A program made the position numbers and the translations under genes. A stretch of DNA of 64,000 nt from Micromonospora globbae (lineage in GTDB: Bacteria; Actinomycetota; Actinomycetes; Mycobacteriales; Micromonosporaceae), in assembly GCF_003610785.1 (NCBI RefSeq), contig NZ_RAQQ01000005.1:1-64000 (forward strand). Reading direction: 5' to 3'. Under the pieces are notes generated by a model. It was not told the DNA's origin. It worked only from the letters and a program-made list of their open reading frames with translations, and made no database searches. Positions 25,059 to 34,942 of the stretch are shown piece after piece. The first letter of the stretch is position 1, and every line of letters starts with the position of its first letter.

Positions 25059-25586
25059 GTGATCGACTGGGGGCAGGTGTTCGTTCCGAGCACGCCGCTG
25101 CTGGAGACGGTCGTCCGGGGCAGCGTGATGTACCTGACCCTCTTCGGGCTGCTCCGGGTCATCCTCAAGCGCGAGAGCGGCACCACCGGCGTCACGGACC
25201 TGCTGGTCATCGTGCTGCTGGCCGACGCCGCCCAGAACGGCATGTCGGGCAACTACACCTCGATCACCGACGGGGTGCTGCTCGTCGCGGTGATCATCGG
25301 TTGGTCGTACCTGCTCGACGCCGTCGCGTACCGCTGGCCCGCCGCCGCCCGGCTGATCCGGCCCGGTTCGCTCGTCCTGGTACGCGACGGACGCATGTTG
25401 CACCGCAACATGCGGCGGGAGCTGATCACGGACGAGGAGCTGCGTCAGAAACTACGCGAACAGGGCGTCGACGACATCGCGAAGGTCCGGGAGGCCCGGA
25501 TGGAGTCCGACGGGCAGGTGAGCGTCACCACGTCGAGCGGCGACGACCAGCCCCGCTCGCAGAGCCGACGCCGCGGCGTCCCCTGA
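25059..25586 (+). CDS. DUF421 (YetF/YcaP-like) membrane protein
   Basis: The 175-residue protein has three N-terminal membrane helices (residues ~18-95) followed by the cytoplasmic DUF421 domain (LIRPGSLVLVRDGRMLHRNM, RRELITDEELRQKLREQG). The function of the family is unsettled. GTG at 25059 starts directly before the first helix. It is divergent from the HPP gene. Its stop codon lies inside the first copy of a 22-bp direct repeat. Confidence 0.85.
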   Translation: MIDWGQVFVPSTPLLETVVRGSVMYLTLFGLLRVILKRESGTTGVTDLLVIVLLADAAQNGMSGNYTSITDGVLLVAVIIGWSYLLDAVAYRWPAAARLIRPGSLVLVRDGRMLHRNMRRELITDEELRQKLREQGVDDIAKVREARMESDGQVSVTTSSGDDQPRSQSRRRGVP

Positions 25587-25621
25587 CCGGCGGGCCGGCG
25601 CGTCCCCTGACCGGCGGGCCG
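25576..25621 (+). repeat. 22-bp direct repeat
   Basis: GCGTCCCCTGACCGGCGGGC begins at 25576 and again at 25600 (period 24). The first copy spans the DUF421 stop codon. It looks like a small local duplication. Confidence 0.8.
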
Positions 25622-25703
25622 TTTGCCCGTACCGGCACCGGGAAACCGTCTGCTGCCCGGCGCGAGGCCACGCCTCGTGCGAGTCACACGGATGGAGGCT
25701 GAG

Positions 25704-25862
25704 ATGACCAGCCGGGAGCAACTGCACGATCTCCGTCAGCGCGCCCACAACGCGGGCATCGAGGGCAACTCCAAGATGACGGAGAGCCAGCTGAAGGACG
25801 CCCTCAAGAAGGTCGGCAAGGGCATGGACCCGCAGGCCGCGAAGCAGCAGACCCGCCGCTGA
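25704..25862 (+). CDS. small Rho-N-like protein
   Basis: The 52-residue protein (TSREQLHDLRQRAHNAGIEG..., ending KQQTRR) is a helix-rich small domain like the Rho N-terminal/SAP-type modules seen as stand-alone actinobacterial stress proteins. GGAGG lies 5 nt before the ATG at 25704. GTTT (25621) with GGGAAA (25640) 15 nt later loosely resembles a SigB-type promoter. Function unknown. Confidence 0.75.
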   Translation: MTSREQLHDLRQRAHNAGIEGNSKMTESQLKDALKKVGKGMDPQAAKQQTRR

Positions 25863-25919
25863 CCCCGGGCATCCCGCCGACCGTCCCGGCTGTGCCGGCA
25901 GGCGGTCGGCGGCCGTCGC

Positions 25920-26327
25920 TCAGCTGATCGTCGCCAGCAGGTCCCGGCAGGCCCGTTCGCACTCGCGGCAGGCGTCGGCGCAGATCCGGCAGTGCTCGTG
26001 CCGGTCGGCGTGCCGGGCGCACTCGTCGCCGCAGGAGCGGCAGGTGGTGGCGCACGCCTCCAGCAGGCTGCGGGTCACGTTGGCGTCGTAGCCGGTGTGC
26101 CGGGACAGCACCCGGGCCGTGGTCGTGCAGACGTCCGCGCAGTCCAGGTTCGAGCGGACGCACTTCGCCAGCTCGGCCACCATGTCGTCGCTGAGGCAGG
26201 CGTCCGCACAGGCGGTGCACGCCTGGGCGCAGGAGTTGAGCGTGTCGACGACCGCCGCCAGCTTCGCGCGGTCCAGGTTGATCGACTTCGGGTACGCCTC
26301 GAGCATCGACATCGTCACGCTGGCCAC
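25920..26327 (-). CDS. cysteine-rich four-helix copper-storage protein (Csp type)
   Basis: The 135-residue protein has 16 cysteines spaced along four helices (SCAQACTACADACL, KCVRSNLDCADVC, EACATTCRSCGDEC, EHCRICADACRECERAC). This is the Csp/DUF326 pattern, in which the bundle core is lined with Cys thiolates that bind many Cu(I) ions. There is no Tat or Sec signal, so it is the cytosolic (Csp3-like) kind. GTG at 26327 is chosen because GGAGG precedes it by 6 nt. It follows kdpE by 125 bp on the same strand; no CsoR-like operator was found in the gap, so copper control is not evident. Confidence 0.9.
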   Translation of the reverse strand: MASVTMSMLEAYPKSINLDRAKLAAVVDTLNSCAQACTACADACLSDDMVAELAKCVRSNLDCADVCTTTARVLSRHTGYDANVTRSLLEACATTCRSCGDECARHADRHEHCRICADACRECERACRDLLATIS

Positions 26328-26452
26328 TGGCTGCCTCCGATCGTGGTGGACAGGGCTCCGCCAGCCGTACCCGAACACCTCCCGGACATGCCTACCGGCC
26401 ACCCGGGACCCACCCGACGGCGACGTGGCCGTCCCGCCCGGCCGCGCGAGGG

Positions 26453-27133
26453 TCAGGGGCGGTAGCGGTAGCCCATCCCCGGTTCGGTGATGAGGTGCCG
26501 GGGACGGGCCGGGTCGTCCTCCAGCTTGCGGCGCAGCTGGGCCAGGTACTGCCGCAGGTAGTTGCTCTCGTTCTCGTACTCCGGCCCCCACACCTCGTGC
26601 AGGAGCTGCCGCTGGCTGACCAGCTTGCCGGGGTGGCGCAGCAGCTTCTCCAGCACCGACCACTGGATCGGCGTCAGCTTGACCTCGGCGCCGTCGTCGC
26701 GGGTGACCGTCCGGTCGGCGAGGTTGACGGTGTGCCGACCGACCCGCAGGGCGGCGTTCGCGTCGCCGCCGGGTCCGAGCCGTCGGGTGACCGCCCGGAT
26801 GCGGGCGAGCAGCTCCTCGACCCCGAACGGCTTGGTCACGTAGTCGTCGGCCCCCGCGTCCAGCGCGCCCACCTTGTCCTCGCTGCCGGCCCGACCGGAC
26901 AGGACGATGATCGGCGCGCTGGTCCAGCCTCGCAGACCACGGATGACGTCCACGCCGTCCATGTCGGGCAGGCCGAGGTCGAGGATGACCAGGTCCGGCG
27001 GGTGGCCGGCGGCGGTCTTGAGCGCGGCCGCGCCGCTGTCGGCCACGTCGACGTCGTACCGGCGGGCGCGCAGGTTGATCCGCAGGGCACGCAGGATCTG
27101 CGGCTCGTCGTCGACGACCAGGATGCGCGTCAT
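26453..27133 (-). CDS. kdpE: KdpE response regulator
   Basis: The 226-residue OmpR/PhoB-type regulator has a receiver domain (Asp52 in LVILDLGLPDMDG, Lys in DYVTKPFGVEELLARI) and a winged-helix domain (LTPIQWSVLEKLLRHPGKL, NYLRQYLAQLRRKLE). It activates the kdp transporter genes under potassium limitation with KdpD. Its ATG overlaps the kdpD stop by 4 bp and it is the last gene of the kdp operon. Confidence 0.97.
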   Translation of the reverse strand: MTRILVVDDEPQILRALRINLRARRYDVDVADSGAAALKTAAGHPPDLVILDLGLPDMDGVDVIRGLRGWTSAPIIVLSGRAGSEDKVGALDAGADDYVTKPFGVEELLARIRAVTRRLGPGGDANAALRVGRHTVNLADRTVTRDDGAEVKLTPIQWSVLEKLLRHPGKLVSQRQLLHEVWGPEYENESNYLRQYLAQLRRKLEDDPARPRHLITEPGMGYRYRP

Positions 27134-29688
27134 TCCTGTGGTCCCTCCACCATGCCGTGGGTGGCGGCGGGCAGCCGCAGCACCATGGTCAGTCCACCAC
27201 CCGGCGTGGTCTCCGGGGTGAGGCTGCCGCCCATCGCCTCGGCCAGCCCGCGGGAGAGCGCCAGCCCCAGCCCCACGCCGGTCTGGTTGTCCCGGTCACC
27301 GAGCCGCTGGAAGGGCAGGAAGACGTGCTCCCACTGGTCCTCCGGGATGCCCGGGCCGGTGTCGATGACCCGTAGCTCGACCTGATTGGCGTGGGCGCTC
27401 GCGGTGATCGTCGGCGGCTGGCCGGGCGGGCTGTGCCGCAGGGCGTTGGCGACGACGTTGACGAGCACCCGCTCCAGCAGGCCGGGGTCGGCGGTGGCGG
27501 CGGGCAGGTCGGCGGGGATGTCGGTGGCGACACCGGCGGCCTGGGGCCCGAGTTCGTCCAGGGCGCGCGGCACCGCGTCCTCCAGCCCGATGACGGCCGG
27601 CGTGACGCCGAGCGCTCCGGCCTGGAGCCGGCTCATGTCGAGCAGGTTGGCCACCAGCCGGGCCAGTCGGTCCAGCGACTCCTCGGCGGTGGCGAGCAGC
27701 TCCGCCCGGTCCTCCTCGTCGAAGTCGATGTCGGGGCTGCGCAGGCTCGTCACCGCCGCCTTGGCCGAGGCGAGCGGCGTGCGCAGGTCGTGGCTGACCG
27801 CCGCGAGCAGCGCCGTACGCATCCGGTCGGCCTCGGCCAGCGGCCGGGCGGTGGCCGCCTCCTCGGCCAGCCGCTCCTGCCGCAACGCGACGGCCGCCTG
27901 CGCCGCGAACGCCTCGATCAGCCGGCGGTCCGCGGCCTCCAGCCGGGCGCCGCAGAGCACGACCGTGATCCGCTCGTCGACCGGCACCACCGTCTCACCG
28001 CTGTCCGGCGTGGTGGCCGCTTCCTCGCCGACACTGGCCACCACGCGCCAGGCCCGCTCCTCCCGGGCCCGGGCCGGCCGGCCGGTGGCCTCCTCGGCCA
28101 GCTCCAGCACGCTCACCGCGCGCAGGCCGAACGTCTCCCGGAGCTGGTCGAGCAGGGCGATCAGCGGACGGCCGCCCCGCAGCACCCCGCCGGCGACCGC
28201 GGCCAGGGTCTGGGCGTCGGCGGCGGCGCGGGCGGCCTCCCGCGTGCGCCGGGCGGCCACGTCCACGATCCAGCTCACGGAGAGCGCCACCCCGACGAAG
28301 ACGGCCAGGGCGAGCAGATTGTCCGGCTCGGCGATGGTCAGCGTGTAGAAGGGCGGCGTGAAGAACCAGTTGAGGATCAACGACCCGCCGAGCGCGGTGA
28401 TCAGCGCCGGCCAGAGCCCGCCGACCAGCGCGACCACGATCACCGCGGCGAGGAAGAGCAGGATGTCGCTGGCGAGGGTGAGGTCGGGCAGGACCTTCAG
28501 CAGCAGCGTCAGCAGCGGTACGCCCACCGCGGCGAGGGCGAAGCCGAGCAGCCGCCGGGGCCGGGACAGGGCCGCCGGTACCCCGCCGGCCCGGCGTCCC
28601 CGGCCGGCCTCGGTGTGGGTGACGAGGTGCACGTCGATGGCGCCGGACTGCGCGATGGTGGTCACCCCGACGCCCCGCGAGAGCAGCTGGGCGAGGCGGC
28701 CCCGGCGGCTGGCCCCCAGCACCAGCTGGGTGGCGTTGACGCCCCGTGCGAAGTCGAGCAGCGCGGCCGGCACGTCGGTGCCGAGCACCTGGTGGTACGT
28801 CCCGCCGAGGCTCTCCACCAGCACCCGCTGCCGGGCGAGCTGCGCCGGGTCCGCGCCGACCAACCCGTCACTGCGGGCCACGTGCACGGCGAGCAGGTCG
28901 GCGCCCTTGCTGCGCGCCGCGATCCGCGCCGCCCTGCGGATCAGCGTCTCGCCCTCCGGACCGCCGGTCAGCGCGACGACCACCCGCTCGCGGGCCTCCC
29001 AGGTCTCGGCGATGCCCTGCTGGCTGCGGTACTGGCCGAGCTGCTCGTCCACCTTGTCGGCCAGCCACAACAGTGCCAGCTCGCGCAGCGCGGTGAGGTT
29101 GCCGACCCGGAAGTAGTTGCCCAGAGCGGCGTCGATCTTGTCGGGCCGGTAGATGTTGCCGTGCGCCATCCGCCGGCGCAGCGCCTCCGGGGTCATGTCG
29201 ACCAGCTCGACCTGCTCGGCGGCCCGCACGATCTCGTCCGGGACGGTCTCCCGCTGCACGGTGCCGGTGATCTGCGCGACCACGTCGTTGACCGACTCGA
29301 GGTGCTGGATGTTGACGGTCGACAGCACGTCGATCCCGGCGTCGAGCAGCTCCTGGACGTCCTGCCAGCGCTTGCCGTTGCGGGAACCGGGCACGTTGGT
29401 GTGCGCCAGCTCGTCGACGACGGCGACCTGCGGCCGGCGGGCGAGGACGGCGTCCACGTCCATCTCGGTGAACTCGGCGCCGCGGTACTCGATGGTGCGA
29501 CGGGGCACCTGCTCCAGGTCGCCGATCATGGCCGCCGTGTGCTTGCGGCCGTGCGTCTCGACGAGCCCGATGACCACGTCGGTGCCCCGCTCGGCTCGCC
29601 GGTGGGCCTCCTCCAGCATGGCGTACGTCTTGCCGACGCCCGGGGCGGCCCCGAGGTAGATGCGGAGCTCTCCCCTTGCCACGGGCAC
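27130..29688 (-). CDS. kdpD: KdpD sensor histidine kinase
   Basis: The 852-residue protein has all KdpD parts. These are an N-terminal KdpD domain with Walker A GAAPGVGKT (residues 13-21), a Usp-like domain (VVVALTGGPEGETLIRRA), four membrane helices (~residues 385-480), a GAF-like region, HisKA with His633 in SHDLRTPLASAKAA, and HATPase_c. It senses potassium or turgor and phosphorylates KdpE. The GTG start follows GGAGAGG. It is separated from kdpC by 72 bp containing a strong hairpin, which may lower kinase expression relative to the transporter. Confidence 0.97.
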   Translation of the reverse strand: MPVARGELRIYLGAAPGVGKTYAMLEEAHRRAERGTDVVIGLVETHGRKHTAAMIGDLEQVPRRTIEYRGAEFTEMDVDAVLARRPQVAVVDELAHTNVPGSRNGKRWQDVQELLDAGIDVLSTVNIQHLESVNDVVAQITGTVQRETVPDEIVRAAEQVELVDMTPEALRRRMAHGNIYRPDKIDAALGNYFRVGNLTALRELALLWLADKVDEQLGQYRSQQGIAETWEARERVVVALTGGPEGETLIRRAARIAARSKGADLLAVHVARSDGLVGADPAQLARQRVLVESLGGTYHQVLGTDVPAALLDFARGVNATQLVLGASRRGRLAQLLSRGVGVTTIAQSGAIDVHLVTHTEAGRGRRAGGVPAALSRPRRLLGFALAAVGVPLLTLLLKVLPDLTLASDILLFLAAVIVVALVGGLWPALITALGGSLILNWFFTPPFYTLTIAEPDNLLALAVFVGVALSVSWIVDVAARRTREAARAAADAQTLAAVAGGVLRGGRPLIALLDQLRETFGLRAVSVLELAEEATGRPARAREERAWRVVASVGEEAATTPDSGETVVPVDERITVVLCGARLEAADRRLIEAFAAQAAVALRQERLAEEAATARPLAEADRMRTALLAAVSHDLRTPLASAKAAVTSLRSPDIDFDEEDRAELLATAEESLDRLARLVANLLDMSRLQAGALGVTPAVIGLEDAVPRALDELGPQAAGVATDIPADLPAATADPGLLERVLVNVVANALRHSPPGQPPTITASAHANQVELRVIDTGPGIPEDQWEHVFLPFQRLGDRDNQTGVGLGLALSRGLAEAMGGSLTPETTPGGGLTMVLRLPAATHGMVEGPQE

Positions 29689-29704
29689 ATCCTCTCCGAT
29701 GGGC

Positions 29705-29753
29705 GGAAGGAGGGGCCCCTTCTTGACGCGGACGCGGCGAAGGGGTCCCTTCC
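29705..29753. repeat. GC hairpin inside the kdp operon (family C element)
   Basis: Left arm GGAAGGAGGGGCCCCTTC (29705-29722) and right arm GAAGGGGTCCCTTCC (29739-29753) pair around CTTGACGCGG. It sits between kdpC and kdpD. A degenerate relative with the same CTTGACGCCCC core is at about 34795-34815, upstream of the same operon. Confidence 0.65.
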
Positions 29754-29760
29754 CGACAGG

Positions 29761-30641
29761 TCAGCGGGCCGGGAACTCCCGGTCCAGGGCCAGGTTGAGT
29801 TCGAGCACGTTCACCCCGGGCTCGCCCATGAAGCCGAGCGCCCGGCCGGTCGTGTGCGCCTCGACGAGCCGGCGGACCGCGGCCGGGTCCGCGCCGCGCT
29901 CACGGGCGACACGGTTCACCTGCAGCTCCGCGTACGCCGGGCTGATGTGCGGGTCGAGGCCGCTGCCGCTGGCGGTCACGGCGTCGGCGGGCACCGCGGG
30001 GTCGGCCGGCGCGTCGCCCCGGATCGGGGTGACGATCCCACCCTCGGCCACGTAGTCGTGGCCCGGCTGGGCCAGCTCCACCGGCACCCCCTCGTAGGTC
30101 GCGAGGAACGGGGTGGCCGGAGCCGTCTGGTTGACGCTCACGACCCGGGTGACCGGGCCGGTGAGCCCGTCGGCGCGGAACACCGCGAGCACGGCGCCGA
30201 CCCCGTCCGGCGTGCAGAACGGCCGGCTGCCGTCCACGCCGTCGAGCTCACCGACCGCCCGGCTCCGGGCGCAGACCTGGGTGAGCAGGCTCTGCGTGGA
30301 CTCCTCGGGATCGGTGGCGATGGTGTCCACCACGCTCTCCGGCCCGAGGTTGCTGGCCGAGGTGGACGTGGGGTCGTAGCCGTCGCCGGCCGCCGACGGT
30401 CGACTCTGGAAGTAGCGGACGATCGGGTTCCCGTCCGCGTCGGTGAAGGACTGGCCGATCAGGCTGCTGCCCACGGTGCGTCCGTCGACGCTGATCAGGG
30501 AACCGTCCGCCCTGCCGTCGAGGCCGGGGATCCGACCCACGGCGACCATCGCGAGCGGGTAGGCGATGCCGAGCAGCACGGTGAAGACGAGCACGGCGCG
30601 CAGGGCGGCGAGGTGCTGGGCGAGCCAGGTTGGTAGGCGCA

Positions 30642-30642
<1 letters not shown>
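29761..30642 (-). CDS. kdpC: KdpC subunit of the K+-transporting ATPase
   Basis: The 293-residue protein has a single N-terminal membrane helix and the KdpC domain (GSSLIGQSFTDADGNPIVRY, SGSGLDPHISPAYAELQVNRV, LGFMGEPGVNVLELNLALD). KdpC stabilises the KdpFABC complex and the ATP-binding step. It is longer than enterobacterial KdpC, with an insertion around residues 110-190. ATG 30642 overlaps the kdpB stop as TGATG; a GTG one codon earlier is equally possible. Confidence 0.95.
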
Positions 30643-32834
<2,192 letters not shown>

Positions 32835-32854
32835 GTTCTCGTTCCTCATGGAGA

Positions 32855-34510
32855 TCAGAGCCCCTCGGCCAGCGGGCCGAGCGCGAGGGCGGGCAGGAAG
32901 GTCAGCGCGACGAGGACCACCGTGACGCCGACGACCATCCCGACGAACAGGGGTCGGTGGGTCGGCAGGGTGCCCTCGGACGCCGGGGTGGGTTGCTGGC
33001 GGGCCAGCGAACCGGCCAGGGCGAGCACGAAGATGATCGGCAGGAACCGGCCGAGCAGCATGCACAACCCGAGTGCCGTGTTCCACCAGGCGGTGTTCAC
33101 GGTGATGCCGGCGAACGCGGAGCCGTTGTTGTTGCTGGCCGAGGTGAACGCGTAGAGCACCTCGGTGAGCCCGTGCGGTCCGACGTTCAGCGCGGTCGCG
33201 TTGTTGCCGGTGGCGAACGCCGCGGCCGTGCCGATCAGCACCAGCGCCGGCGTGATCAGGAAGTACATCGAGGCGAACTTGATCTCCCGGGCACCGATCT
33301 TCTTGCCCAGGTACTCGGGAGTACGGCCAACCATCAGTCCCGCGACGAAGACCGTGATCACCGCGAGGATCAGCAGGCCGTACAGGCCGGCGCCGACACC
33401 GCCGGGGGCCACCTCGCCGAGCATCATGTTGACCAGCGGCACCATGCCGCCGAGCGCCGTGTACGAGTCGTGGAACGAGTTGACCGCGCCGGTGGAGGTC
33501 AGCGTGGTCGCCGCGGCGAAGGTCGCCGAGTTCGAGACGTCGAAACGGACCTCCTTGCCCTCCAGCGCGGCGCCGACCGCCTGCGGCACCGTGCCGTGGC
33601 CGCTCAGCTCGAAGACGTTGGTCAGCGTGACGCTGGCCAGCGCGAGGATGGCCATCACGGCGGCGATCGCGTAGCCCTGGCGGTTCTGCCCGACCATCCG
33701 GCCGAAGACCCGGGGCAGGCTGAACGGGATCATGAGGATCAGGAAGATCTCGATCCAGTTCGTCCAGGACGTGGGGTTCTCGAACGGGTGGGCGCTGTTG
33801 ACGTTGTAGAAACCGCCACCGTTGGTGCCCAGCTCCTTGATCACTTCCTGGCTGGCCACCGGCCCACCGGTGATCGTCTGCGTGCCCCCGGTCAGCGTCG
33901 TGACGTCGGTGCCGCCCGACAGGTTCTGCACCGCGCCGCCGATCATCAGTGCGAGCGCCCCGAGCACTGCGATCGGCAGCAGGACGCGCAGGGTGATCCG
34001 GGTCAGGTCGACCCAGAAGTTGCCCAGGTGCCCGGTGCGCTGCCGCGCGAAGCCACGGACCAGGGCGATGGCGACCGCGATGCCGACGGCGGCGGAGACG
34101 AAGTTCTGCACCGCGAGACCGGCCATCTGCACGAGGTGGCCCATGGTCGACTCACCGGAGTACCACTGCCAGTTCGTGTTCGTCACGAACGAGACCGCGG
34201 TGTTCCAGGCGCCGTGCGTCATCACCGGGTCGAGGCCGAGCGACAGCCAGAGGTGGTTCTGCAACCGCTGGAAGGCGTACAGGAACAGGATCGAGACAGC
34301 CGAGAAGGCCAGCACGCTGCGGGCGTAGACGCCCCAGGTCTGCTCGGCGGCCGGGTTGACCCCGACCAGCCGGTAGATGCCGCGCTCGACGCGGGACTGC
34401 CGGGTGCCGGACACCACCCGGTACATGTAGTCGCCGAACGGCCTGTAGATGGCGACCAGCGACACCACCAGTGACAGGACGAAGATGACGCCGGCCGTTG
34501 TCGTGGTCAT
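32855..34510 (-). CDS. kdpA: KdpA, K+-translocating subunit
   Basis: The 551-residue membrane protein has about ten membrane helices and the four K+-selectivity regions of KdpA, including [48 protein letters not shown] and [12 protein letters not shown]. It forms the potassium pore of KdpFABC. The ATG overlaps the kdpF stop (TGATG). Confidence 0.97.
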   Translation of the reverse strand: MTTTTAGVIFVLSLVVSLVAIYRPFGDYMYRVVSGTRQSRVERGIYRLVGVNPAAEQTWGVYARSVLAFSAVSILFLYAFQRLQNHLWLSLGLDPVMTHGAWNTAVSFVTNTNWQWYSGESTMGHLVQMAGLAVQNFVSAAVGIAVAIALVRGFARQRTGHLGNFWVDLTRITLRVLLPIAVLGALALMIGGAVQNLSGGTDVTTLTGGTQTITGGPVASQEVIKELGTNGGGFYNVNSAHPFENPTSWTNWIEIFLILMIPFSLPRVFGRMVGQNRQGYAIAAVMAILALASVTLTNVFELSGHGTVPQAVGAALEGKEVRFDVSNSATFAAATTLTSTGAVNSFHDSYTALGGMVPLVNMMLGEVAPGGVGAGLYGLLILAVITVFVAGLMVGRTPEYLGKKIGAREIKFASMYFLITPALVLIGTAAAFATGNNATALNVGPHGLTEVLYAFTSASNNNGSAFAGITVNTAWWNTALGLCMLLGRFLPIIFVLALAGSLARQQPTPASEGTLPTHRPLFVGMVVGVTVVLVALTFLPALALGPLAEGL

Positions 34511-34599
34511 CAGAAGCGCTCCGGGAACAGCAGGGCGACCACCAGGAAGATCCCGAGGCCGATCGCCAGCACCAGGCCGACGGCGTTGACGACGCTCAC
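34510..34599 (-). CDS. kdpF: KdpF small subunit
   Basis: The 29-residue protein ([20 protein letters not shown], ending LLFPERF) is a single membrane helix with the typical KdpF C-terminal FPERF. It stabilises the KdpFABC complex. Its GTG overlaps the stop of the preceding mini-gene (GTGA), and its stop overlaps kdpA. Confidence 0.93.
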   Translation of the reverse strand: MSVVNAVGLVLAIGLGIFLVVALLFPERF

Positions 34600-34679
34600 A
34601 GCTTCTCCACCGCCCGGACCACCAGGACGAGCGCCGCGAAGAGCGCCACCGTCAGGACCACGAACACCACGTCAGACAC
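34596..34679 (-). CDS. 27-residue membrane peptide at the head of the kdp operon
   Basis: A GTG at 34679, with GAGGAG 5 nt upstream, opens a 27-codon frame ([20 protein letters not shown], ending RAVEKL) whose stop overlaps kdpF. It is one hydrophobic helix with a charged C-terminus, distinct from KdpF. The clean ribosome-binding site and overlaps on the operon's 5' edge argue that it is translated. Similar mini-ORFs occur before kdpF in other actinobacteria as far as I recall; function unknown. Confidence 0.75.
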   Translation of the reverse strand: MSDVVFVVLTVALFAALVLVVRAVEKL

Positions 34680-34837
34680 GCCGACTCCTCGTAGGGAAAG
34701 GTTCGTCCGCGACCGCCTTCCGGTCGCGCCGGGCAATCAAAACGCCGGGTTCACAGGGGCGACAGGGCCCATAACGAAACCATGACGAGACGACCCCCTT
34801 TCTTGACGCCCCTTTCACACCCCCACCCCACCCCTCC

Positions 34838-34908
34838 CGCGATCTTGCAGTTTCTGCCCCGGCATTCCGGGTACAAGCCGCGAATCGAGGGCCGGAAGTG
34901 CAAGATCG
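34838..34908. repeat. long intergenic palindrome, family A copy 2
   Basis: The left arm starts CGCGATCTTGCAGTTTC (34838-) and the right arm ends GGAAGTGCAAGATCG (-34908). The arms pair over about 23 bp, with the same G-G mismatch after TTGCA as in copy 1 at 9321-9394. The loop sequence differs. It lies between the divergent kdp operon and the AfsR-like gene. Confidence 0.85.
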
Positions 34909-34942
34909 ACGCGGTGGGGGGCGGGGGGCCTAACCTTGTCGC

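Noticed and set aside
27391-30636. Long open frame antisense to kdpD and kdpC
   Set aside because: The minus strand has complete KdpD and KdpC; the opposite frame is a codon-bias shadow.
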